Source of the DNA: DASYML01 sp036399835 | Lineage (GTDB): Bacteria; Acidobacteriota; Blastocatellia; Pyrinomonadales; Pyrinomonadaceae | Direction of reading: 5' to 3' | Assembly: GCA_036399835.1 (NCBI GenBank) | Contig: DASWMI010000224.1 | Span: 1-20,317, forward strand | Length of the DNA stretch: 20,317 bases | Part shown: one piece after another, positions 8,358-14,236 of the stretch | How the letters are laid out: each line of letters starts with the position of its first letter | How positions within the stretch are numbered: the first letter of the stretch is position 1 | Notes under the pieces: model-generated | What the model was told of the DNA's origin: nothing | Databases searched by the model: none | What the model saw: the letters and a program-made list of their open reading frames with translations, nothing else | Made by a program: the position numbers and the translations under genes

Positions 8358-8711
8358 ATGGCAAAGCATATCGTTGAGATTAGCGATGAGGCAGGCCGCT
8401 CGTTTAAAATCGCTGTCTCGATAGTCTGGACCGGTAATTCGACAGGCAGTTGGCGAACTCTGGATAAAGGCTTTTTACGCTATAACAGCGGCAGGGCCGA
8501 GTGGCAGAACATCACCGCCGCGCCCGGAGGTTGGCGCACAGAGCTTGGCCGTCATCTGCTGCTCTTCACCAGCCAGGGCAGTACCTGGGGGATGCGTCTC
8601 AACGACTACATCAATATCTGGGAGCCGAACGATCAGGGGACTGGATATGTCATACAGCCCTGGGTTCTTTCGCTTGAGCCGTATCGCATCTCCTGGGTGC
8701 TGGCCGATTAG
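8358..8711 (+). CDS. Small Trp-rich protein of unknown function inside the T6SS operon
   Basis: I do not recognise this 117-residue protein. It has a strong ribosome site (GGAGGAT at 8341-8347, ten bases before the ATG), sits 56 bases after tagJ and 46 bases before tssA on the same strand, and is G+C-rich like its neighbours, so it is very likely real. It contains eight tryptophans (about 7%), several in short aromatic-polar repeats (WRTL, WQNI, WRTE, WGMR, WEPN). The alternation suggests a beta-rich fold. There is no signal peptide, membrane segment or cysteine. Its position between a sheath accessory and the cap protein suggests a cytoplasmic T6SS accessory, but that is inference from context only. 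An effector is less likely given the lack of an adjacent immunity gene. Confidence 0.75.
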   Translation: MAKHIVEISDEAGRSFKIAVSIVWTGNSTGSWRTLDKGFLRYNSGRAEWQNITAAPGGWRTELGRHLLLFTSQGSTWGMRLNDYINIWEPNDQGTGYVIQPWVLSLEPYRISWVLAD

Positions 8712-8757
8712 GAAACGGCTCTTCAGCCTCGCAGTGTTTGAAAGGAAAGATTTTTAG

Positions 8758-9954
8758 ATGTCAGCCGTAGTCACAGAAGCGACTTCCGCAAACGTCTCAG
8801 CGCCCGAAGTGGTCAACGTCGAGACACTGCTTGCGCCGATTCCGGGCGAGAACCCCGCGGGCGAGAACCTGCAATACTCCGGGCTGCACGACGAGATACG
8901 CGAAGCCCGCCGCGCAGAAGACACGCTCGCACAGGGCGACTGGAAACGCGAGCCGAAGACCGCCGACTGGCACAAGGTCTTCGAGCTGTCAAAGACCGCG
9001 CTCGAAATCAGGACGAAAGACTTGCAGATCTGCGCCTGGCTCGATGAAGCTCTCGTCAAGCTGCACGGCTTCGTCGGCCTGCGCGACGGGCTGAAAGTGA
9101 TGCGCGGTCTGCACGAGCGTTTCTGGGAGAACGTTTACCCTGAGATGGACGAGGGCGATCTGGAAGCGCGCGCCAACGCTCTCTCATGGCTCGACCGCAC
9201 GCTCGCCATCCCCATCAAGGAGATTCCCCTGACCAACAGCAGCGGCGGCGTCAATTACAACTATCTCCAATGGGAAGACTCTAAGAAGTTCGATATTCCT
9301 GAAAACCTGGAGGCGCTCGATTACGAACAGCAGACGCGCGCCGAAGAGGCCAGACAGCGCGCCGCCGAAGAAGGAAAGATTACAAGCGAAGACTGGCGCA
9401 AGGCCAAAGGCTCTTCACGCCGCGCCTATTACGAGGCGACCTATACGACGCTCAACGAGTGCTGGGAAGAGTTTGAGGCGCTCGACCGCGTGATGGATGA
9501 AAAGTTCGACCGCCAGACGCCGGGCCTCGGCGCGCTGAAAAAATCTCTCGACGAGGTTCGCACGCTCGTTGAAAAGCTGGTCAAGGAGAAACGGCTGCTG
9601 GAGCCTGACCCCGTGACGACAAACGGCGATAGCGCCGGAGCGGCAGTCGCCGCAGACGATAGCGGCGCAATGGATGGCGGGCAGGCTCTCTCGACAGGGC
9701 CTGTGCGGACACGCCAGGAGGCCCTCAAGCGACTGGGCGAGGTGGCCGAATTCTTTCGCCGGACAGAGCCGCATAGCCCCGTCTCTTATCTGGTCCAGCG
9801 TGCCATCAAGTGGGGCGAGATGCCGCTTGAAGTCTGGCTCGGTGATGTCATCAAGAGCGCGGACGTGCTCGACAGCCTGCGCGAGACGCTCGGACTCAAG
9901 GCGGGCGCGGATGGCAGCGAGGCAGACAGTGGGGGCGGCGAAACGCCTTCATGA
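8758..9954 (+). CDS. tssA: T6SS assembly protein TssA (ImpA N-terminal domain)
   Basis: The 398-residue protein has the ImpA-type N-terminal domain, with hallmark LLAPIPGENPAGENLQYSGL at residues 23-42. Then comes a charged middle region with a helical KKSLDEVRTLVEKLVKEKRL, a low-complexity Ala/Gly/Asp linker (about 283-308), and a C-terminal domain containing EFFRRTEPHSPVSYLVQRA. That last block is the conserved ring-forming region of the long TssA class exemplified by P. aeruginosa TssA1. TssA forms multimeric rings at the baseplate and at the distal end of the sheath and coordinates tube and sheath polymerisation. AAAGGAAAG (about 8741-8749) serves as ribosome site. The 129-base gap before tssB is the next possible place for regulation. 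Confidence 0.94.
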   Translation: MSAVVTEATSANVSAPEVVNVETLLAPIPGENPAGENLQYSGLHDEIREARRAEDTLAQGDWKREPKTADWHKVFELSKTALEIRTKDLQICAWLDEALVKLHGFVGLRDGLKVMRGLHERFWENVYPEMDEGDLEARANALSWLDRTLAIPIKEIPLTNSSGGVNYNYLQWEDSKKFDIPENLEALDYEQQTRAEEARQRAAEEGKITSEDWRKAKGSSRRAYYEATYTTLNECWEEFEALDRVMDEKFDRQTPGLGALKKSLDEVRTLVEKLVKEKRLLEPDPVTTNGDSAGAAVAADDSGAMDGGQALSTGPVRTRQEALKRLGEVAEFFRRTEPHSPVSYLVQRAIKWGEMPLEVWLGDVIKSADVLDSLRETLGLKAGADGSEADSGGGETPS

Positions 9955-10083
9955 GGGGCTGCCGGTTCAAGCTGGAGTGATTGGTCCAAAAGCACCGCAA
10001 GAGAGCGTGCGGGAAGTTTCCGAAAATTTATAGAGTCTTTGTAAATTCACCCGTCTCTGGATTGCATTTGAAAGGAGAGGCTT

Positions 10084-10620
10084 ATGCCTAAAAAAGAGAG
10101 TACACAGCAGAAACTCAGCCGCGTGCGACCGCCGCGCGTGCATATCACTTACGACGTGGAGATCGGCGGAGCCATCGAGCTTAAAGAGTTGCCGTTTGTG
10201 GTCGGCGTGATGGGCGATTTCTCCGGCAAGCCCTCCGAGCCTTTGCCGAAAGTCAAGGATCGCAAGTTTATCGAGATTGACCGCGATAACTTCGATCAGG
10301 TACTGGCCGGAATGAAACCGCGAATCGCTTATCGCGTGGACAACAAGCTGACAGACGATGGCAGCAAGATGAACGTCGAGCTTAGCTTCAACAGCATGCA
10401 GGATTTCGAGCCGGACCAGGTCGTGCAGCAGGTCGAGCCTCTGCGCAAACTGGTCGAAGCGCGCAAACGCCTCTCCGACCTGCTCTCGAAGATGGATGGC
10501 AACGACAGGCTCGAAGAGCTGTTAGGCGAGGTCATGCAGAACACGGGCCAACAGCAACAGCTCGGCAAAGCCCTCGGCATCAACACGGCTGCCGAAGGCG
10601 ATGGGTCTAAGGAGGAATAG
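10084..10620 (+). CDS. tssB: T6SS contractile sheath small subunit TssB (VipA)
   Basis: The 178-residue protein matches TssB: an N-terminal RVRPPRVHITYDVE, then ELPFVVGVMGDFSGKP, then FIEIDRDNFDQVLAGMKPR, and a C-terminal helical region (VEARKRLSDLLSKMDGNDRL). TssB pairs with TssC to form the helical sheath that contracts to drive the Hcp tube outward. Its N-terminal segment is the part bound by TagJ in other systems. A strong AAAGGAGAGG (about 10071-10080) lies just before the ATG. The stop codon is only four bases from the tssC start, and the ribosome site of tssC lies in the last tssB codons, consistent with coupled translation of the two subunits. Confidence 0.97.
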   Translation: MPKKESTQQKLSRVRPPRVHITYDVEIGGAIELKELPFVVGVMGDFSGKPSEPLPKVKDRKFIEIDRDNFDQVLAGMKPRIAYRVDNKLTDDGSKMNVELSFNSMQDFEPDQVVQQVEPLRKLVEARKRLSDLLSKMDGNDRLEELLGEVMQNTGQQQQLGKALGINTAAEGDGSKEE

Positions 10621-10624
10621 CTAA

Positions 10625-12109
10625 ATGAGTAAAGAACAATCGAAAAGCAAAGCGGTCGTGACCGAAGAGGGCCAGACCGACTTGCTCTCGCAGATTCTCG
10701 ACGAGGGCCGGATGGCGCGCAACGAAGTGCAGGCCGAGCAGGCTAAAGACCTGCTGGCCGAATTCGTCAAACAGGTCATGCAGGGCGAGCTGACCATGTC
10801 GAAAGATATGGAGTCGGCCATCAACGCGCGCATCGCCGCCATAGACAAGCTTCTCTCGGCGCAGCTTAACGAGATCATGCACGCCGAAGAGTTTCAGAAG
10901 ATGGAAGGCTCCTGGCGCGGCCTCCATCATCTGGTGATGAACAGCGAGACGAGCACGATGCTCAAGATCAAGGTCTTTAACGTCTCGAAGAAAGACCTCT
11001 TGAAAGACATGGAGCGCGCTTCGGAGTTTGACCAGTCGGCGCTCTTCAAAAAGGTTTACGAGGAAGAGTTCGGCACGTTTGGCGGCTCTCCCTTCGGCAC
11101 GCTCATAGGCGATTACGAATTCAGCAACCATCCGCAGGACATGGCTCTGCTGGAGAAGATTTCCAATGTCGCGGCGGCGGCCAACGCGCCGTTCGTCGCC
11201 GCCGCCAGCCCGCAGCTCTTCGGCTGGGACACCTTCCATGATTTGACGGAGGTGCGCGACCTGGCGAAGATTTTCGACCGCACGGAATATGCCAAGTGGC
11301 GCTCGTTCCGCGAGTCGGAAGATTCGCGCTATGTCGGCCTCACGCTCCCGCACACCTTGATGCGCCTGCCTTATGGCAAAGAGACCATCCCGACCGAGAC
11401 CTTCAATTATGAAGAGGACGTGGATGGGCGCGATAACAAGAAATATCTCTGGGGCAACGCGGCCTATTCCTTCGGCACGCGGCTGACCGAAGCCTTCGCG
11501 CTCTATAGCTGGTGCGCGGCCATTCGCGGCGTCGAAGGCGGCGGGCTGGTCCAGGGGCTGCCGACGCATACCTTCGAGACCGACGAAGGCGATGTGGCCC
11601 TCAAGTGCCCGACGGAAATCTCCATCACCGACCGCCGCGAGAAGGAGTTCTCGGATCTCGGCTTTATCCCGCTGGTCCACTGCAAGAACACTGATTACGC
11701 AGCCTTCTTCGCCGCGCAATCGTGCCAGAAAGCCAAGAAGTATGACACGGATTTCGCCAACGCCAACGCGCGTCTCTCGACGCAACTGCCTTATATCTTC
11801 TCTGTCTCGCGCTGGGCGCACTACCTGAAGGCGATGATGCGAGACAAGATCGGCAGCTTTATGTCGCGCAAGGATTGCGAGATGTATCTTAACCAGTGGA
11901 TACAAAACTACGTCACGCCGGACGATACGGCATCGCCCGCGACCAAGGCGCAGTATCCGCTGCGCGAGGCGAGGATTGATGTCACGGAAGTTCCGGGCAA
12001 GCCCGGAGTCTACAAGGCCGTGGCCTTCCTCAGACCGCACTTCCAGTTAGACGAGTTGTCGGTCTCGCTGAGGCTCGTGGCGGAGCTTCCGCCGTCGGCC
12101 AGAGGCTAG
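10625..12109 (+). CDS. tssC: T6SS contractile sheath large subunit TssC (VipB)
   Basis: The 494-residue product is a full-length TssC. Recognisable blocks are FQKMEGSWRGLHHLV, FGGSPFGTLIGDYEF, FVAAASPQLFGWDTF and, near the end, HYLKAMMRDKIGSFMSRKDC followed by the WIQNYV segment. TssC supplies most of the sheath mass and carries the helix recognised by ClpV after contraction. GGAGGAA at 10611-10617 overlaps the end of tssB and lies seven bases before the ATG, favouring this start. A hairpin with a T-rich tail about 40 bases after the stop may reduce read-through into hcp. Confidence 0.97.
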   Translation: MSKEQSKSKAVVTEEGQTDLLSQILDEGRMARNEVQAEQAKDLLAEFVKQVMQGELTMSKDMESAINARIAAIDKLLSAQLNEIMHAEEFQKMEGSWRGLHHLVMNSETSTMLKIKVFNVSKKDLLKDMERASEFDQSALFKKVYEEEFGTFGGSPFGTLIGDYEFSNHPQDMALLEKISNVAAAANAPFVAAASPQLFGWDTFHDLTEVRDLAKIFDRTEYAKWRSFRESEDSRYVGLTLPHTLMRLPYGKETIPTETFNYEEDVDGRDNKKYLWGNAAYSFGTRLTEAFALYSWCAAIRGVEGGGLVQGLPTHTFETDEGDVALKCPTEISITDRREKEFSDLGFIPLVHCKNTDYAAFFAAQSCQKAKKYDTDFANANARLSTQLPYIFSVSRWAHYLKAMMRDKIGSFMSRKDCEMYLNQWIQNYVTPDDTASPATKAQYPLREARIDVTEVPGKPGVYKAVAFLRPHFQLDELSVSLRLVAELPPSARG

Positions 12110-12149
12110 GCGAGCCGCTCTCTTATCAGGCTCCGCGCATACGCCGCGG

Positions 12150-12178
12150 GCGCTTGTCTCAAGCGCGCAATTTATTTC
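12150..12178 (+). terminator. Hairpin with T-rich tail between tssC and hcp
   Basis: GCGCTTG (12150-12156) pairs perfectly with CAAGCGC (12160-12166) around the three-base loop TCT. Two GC bases later comes AATTTATTTCT, a T-rich but interrupted tail. It starts 41 bases after the tssC stop. It could be a partial terminator, an attenuator or an mRNA 3'-end stabiliser; the broken T run keeps confidence modest. Confidence 0.4.
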
Positions 12179-12263
12179 TGCGCGCCCGTCTTTACTGAAA
12201 CGAAATTGGAGCCGCTTTATTCAAGCTCCCTTTTCCAGAGATGATTGAAGGAGAAGAATAATC

Positions 12264-12752
12264 ATGGCAGCTGTTGACTATTTTCTGAAGATTGAAGGCG
12301 TCGATGGAGAATCCCATGACTCAAAGCACAAGGGCGAGATTGACCTTGAGTCATTTTCCTGGGGCGAAAGCCAGACTGGTTCTCATGCCGCGGGTGGCGG
12401 CGGCGGCGCCGGCAAAGTCGCAATGCAGGACTTTCATTTTGTGATGAGGGTAAACAAAGCCAGCCCGAAGCTGATGCTCGGATGCGCCACCGGCGAGCAC
12501 TTCAAGAAGGCCGTGCTGATTTGCCGTAAAGCCGGTAAAGAGCAACAGGAATTCCTCAAGGTGACGATGTCGGACGTGCTCATCTCATCCTACCAGACGG
12601 GCGGCTCCGCGCATGGCGAGACTCTGCCGATGGACCAGTGCGCGCTCAACTTTGCGAAGATCGAGTTTGAGTACAAAGAGCAGAAGGCCGACGGCAGCCT
12701 GGCTGGTCCGGTCAAGGCAGGCTACGATATGAAGGCGAACAAGGTTGTCTAA
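12264..12752 (+). CDS. hcp: T6SS tube protein Hcp, copy 1 (TssD)
   Basis: The 162-residue protein is a standard Hcp: YFLKIEGVDGES at the N-terminus, the SFSWGESQTG block, a glycine-rich GGGGGAGKV loop and a C-terminal LNFAKIEFEYKEQKADG. Length and loop closely recall Hcp1 of Pseudomonas aeruginosa. Hcp forms hexameric rings that stack into the inner tube and chaperone small effectors in the lumen. GAAGGAGAAG (about 12247-12256) is a strong ribosome site. The gene is flanked by a terminator-like hairpin upstream and a large nested hairpin downstream, so it may be expressed as a distinct unit, which would suit a protein needed in great excess. Confidence 0.97.
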   Translation: MAAVDYFLKIEGVDGESHDSKHKGEIDLESFSWGESQTGSHAAGGGGGAGKVAMQDFHFVMRVNKASPKLMLGCATGEHFKKAVLICRKAGKEQQEFLKVTMSDVLISSYQTGGSAHGETLPMDQCALNFAKIEFEYKEQKADGSLAGPVKAGYDMKANKVV

Positions 12753-13056
12753 TTCAAACGCGCTGGCCGAGCGTTTTGTGCGCGTCGGAAGGGTGGCTGC
12801 TCTGCAAGCGGGAAGAGGTTGATGAGAGGTCGGGGCGCTTGGCCTGTCAGAGAGCTTGACGAGCTTTTTTGTCGAGCCGAGCGCCCCGCTGCTCTTCAAT
12901 CCTGGAAGTCTCCTCCGGCCCGCACGCCGAGCGACAAGCTTTCCGGATACTTCGCTGGACCGCTCTCGCGCTCGCCATCTTTGATGAACCTCCATGCGTT
13001 CGCCGTCTCGCTTGCAGATTACCGTGCATCATTGATTGATGGGATAAAGTCTGGTC
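12753..13056 (+). other. Intergenic region between the two hcp genes
   Basis: This 304-base gap carries a nested inverted repeat at 12831-12888 and otherwise nothing I can name. Open frames crossing it, such as one at 12819-13130, run into hcp copy 2 out of frame and resemble no known protein. The stretch just before 13057 has only a weak ribosome site (GGGATAAAG about 13041-13049). Confidence 0.5.
12831..12888. repeat. Nested hairpin between hcp1 and hcp2
   Basis: The outer arms CGGGGCGCTTGG (12831-12842) and CCGAGCGCCCCG (12877-12888) pair over 12 positions with one G-T mismatch (G-U in RNA). Inside, GCTTGAC (12854-12860) can pair with GTCGAGC (12871-12877), also with one G-U, around a loop with six T residues. 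The inner and outer right arms share one base. It starts 79 bases after the hcp copy 1 stop. It may stabilise or end the hcp1 transcript; a small RNA is possible but unsupported. Confidence 0.55.
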
Positions 13057-13557
13057 ATGGCGCAAACCGATTATTACCTGAAAATCGAAGGCATCCAGGG
13101 CGAATCAATGGTTCGCGGGCACGAGAATGAGATAGATGTGCTCTCATTCTCATGGGGCGAGACGCAATCGGCGGCGCTGGACCGCGCCAGCTCGGGGCAC
13201 GGCACGAAGGGCAAAGTCTCTATGCGTGATTTTACGATCACCAAGAAACTCGATAAGTCCAGCCCCAAGTTGATACTGGCCTGCGCCAGCGGCGAGCGTT
13301 TCGACAAGGCCACGCTGACCTGTTTTAAAGTCAACCCGCAGGGCGTACTCGTGGCCTACTTCACCATCACTTTCAGCGATGTGCTGCTCTCTTCCTACGA
13401 CGTTTCGGGCGGAGCCGGCGAGCGTTTGATTCCTTTAGAGGACATCAAGCTGAATTTCGCCAAGGTGGAATTTGAATACAGAACACAAGCCGCTTCGGGC
13501 GTGCTCGGTGGTCCAGTCAAAGCAAGCTGGGATTTGAAGCTGAACAAGGTAGTCTAA
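13057..13557 (+). CDS. hcp: T6SS tube protein Hcp, copy 2 (TssD)
   Basis: The 166-residue protein is a second Hcp, with YYLKIEGIQGES, LSFSWGETQS, GKVSMRDF, SSPKLILACASGERF and LNFAKVEFEY. By eye roughly half of its residues match copy 1, so this is an old paralogue, not a recent duplication. It lacks the polyglycine loop of copy 1, having instead a polar Ser/His/Gly/Lys segment before GKVSM, and the region between the two late strands is longer (NPQGVLVAYF). These differences fall in loops that, in known Hcp rings, line ring-to-ring contacts or the surface. The copies may carry different cargo or form mixed tubes; this is inference. The ribosome site is weak, and a repeat element separates the gene from tssE. 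Confidence 0.96.
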   Translation: MAQTDYYLKIEGIQGESMVRGHENEIDVLSFSWGETQSAALDRASSGHGTKGKVSMRDFTITKKLDKSSPKLILACASGERFDKATLTCFKVNPQGVLVAYFTITFSDVLLSSYDVSGGAGERLIPLEDIKLNFAKVEFEYRTQAASGVLGGPVKASWDLKLNKVV

Positions 13558-13560
13558 AAT

Positions 13561-13658
13561 AAGTCTGAGAGTCTGAGAGTCGTGAGTCTGAGAGTCAAAG
13601 GCGAAAAGCTTTTTTCTTCTGACTCCTAGACTCCAGACTCTCAGACTCTCAGACTCTT
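13561..13658. repeat. Inverted repeat with tandem GTCTGAGA arms, copy B (hcp2-tssE)
   Basis: The left arm carries GTCTGAGA in tandem at 13563-13578 and again at 13586-13593. The right arm carries the complement GACTCTCA in tandem at 13636-13651, then GACTCTT to 13658. The arms align along nearly their full length of about 40 bases. AAGCTTT sits near the centre, as in the element before tssM. The right arm ends only three bases before the GGGGGAG ribosome site of tssE (13662-13668), so folding of the mRNA could affect access to it. Confidence 0.88.
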
Positions 13659-13669
13659 AAAGGGGGAGA

Positions 13670-14155
13670 ATGCCGAGGACGGATAACGAGGTTCGCATTA
13701 CGCCTTCTGTGCTCGACCGCCTGCTGGATTTCGAGCCTGAGATGTCGCGCGAGTCTGCCGCTTCACGCTCGAAGAGCCTGCGCGATCTCAAGCAGGCCGT
13801 CAGGCGCGACCTCGAATGGCTGCTCAACACGAGGCAGGTGGCGGATGGCCTGCCGGCGGGTCTGAAAGAGGTCAATCGCTCGCTGGCCGCCTACGGGCTG
13901 CCGGATTTCTCCAACGTCAGCACGCAGAATCCTTCGGACCAGAAACTGATGCGGCGCGAGATCGAAGATGCGCTGAGAATCTTTGAGCCGCGTCTGGAAG
14001 ATGTGGTCGTCACTATCGAGCCGACGCGCTCGACCGAACGCGCGATGCGTTTTCGCATAGACGCACGCTTGAAAGTCGAGCCTGCGCCCGAGCCTGTCAC
14101 GTTCGACACGATGCTACAGCTCGGCACGGGCCAGTACATCGTGCAGGGAGATTGA
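13670..14155 (+). CDS. tssE: T6SS baseplate protein TssE (gp25-like)
   Basis: The 161-residue protein has the gp25/TssE layout: an N-terminal SVLDRLLDFEPEM, the family signature LKQAVRRDLEWLLNTR, then YGLPDFSNVS and a C-terminal IFEPRLEDVVVTIEP beta region. TssE is homologous to phage T4 gp25 and starts sheath polymerisation within the baseplate wedge with TssF, TssG and TssK. The ATG at 13670 is supported by GGGGGAG directly upstream, although the spacing is very short. It follows an inverted repeat and is followed by another, so it is bracketed by repeats from both gene neighbours. Confidence 0.95.
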   Translation: MPRTDNEVRITPSVLDRLLDFEPEMSRESAASRSKSLRDLKQAVRRDLEWLLNTRQVADGLPAGLKEVNRSLAAYGLPDFSNVSTQNPSDQKLMRREIEDALRIFEPRLEDVVVTIEPTRSTERAMRFRIDARLKVEPAPEPVTFDTMLQLGTGQYIVQGD

Positions 14156-14160
14156 GGAAT

Positions 14161-14231
14161 GGTTTTCAGTTTTCAGTTTTAAGCTACAGGCAAGTTAGTT
14201 ATTAACTGAAAACTGAAAACTGAAAACTGAA
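14161..14231. repeat. Inverted repeat with tandem TTTTCAG arms (tssE-tssF)
   Basis: The left arm has TTTTCAG twice in tandem (14163-14169 and 14170-14176) followed by TTTTAAG. The right arm has the complement CTGAAAA three times (14206-14226), then CTGAAG. The arms are separated by about 25 bases. It is A+T-rich, unlike its surroundings. It has the same design as the two GTC-unit elements but a different unit sequence, and the right arm ends five bases before the tssF ATG. Confidence 0.88.
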
Positions 14232-14236
14232 GTTAT

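Noticed and set aside
10607..12040. Long open frame on the minus strand (477 codons) opposite tssC
   Set aside because: It lies wholly opposite a certain tssC, has no recognisable domain or ribosome site, and G+C-rich codon bias readily leaves the opposite strand open. The same applies to minus-strand frames at 3624-4574 and 1942-2649.
12191..12263. Sigma-54 promoter before hcp
   Set aside because: I looked for a TGGCAC-N5-TTGC pattern, as some T6SS hcp genes have; TGGAGCC with TTTA does not match well enough.
12819..13130. Possible small gene (103 codons) in the hcp gap
   Set aside because: It runs over the nested hairpin and 74 bases into hcp copy 2 out of frame, has arginine/serine-rich shadow-like composition and no homology I recognise.
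13561..13658. CRISPR-like array
   Set aside because: The units are 7-8 bp with no spacers between them and the runs are arranged as inverted arms; no cas genes are present.
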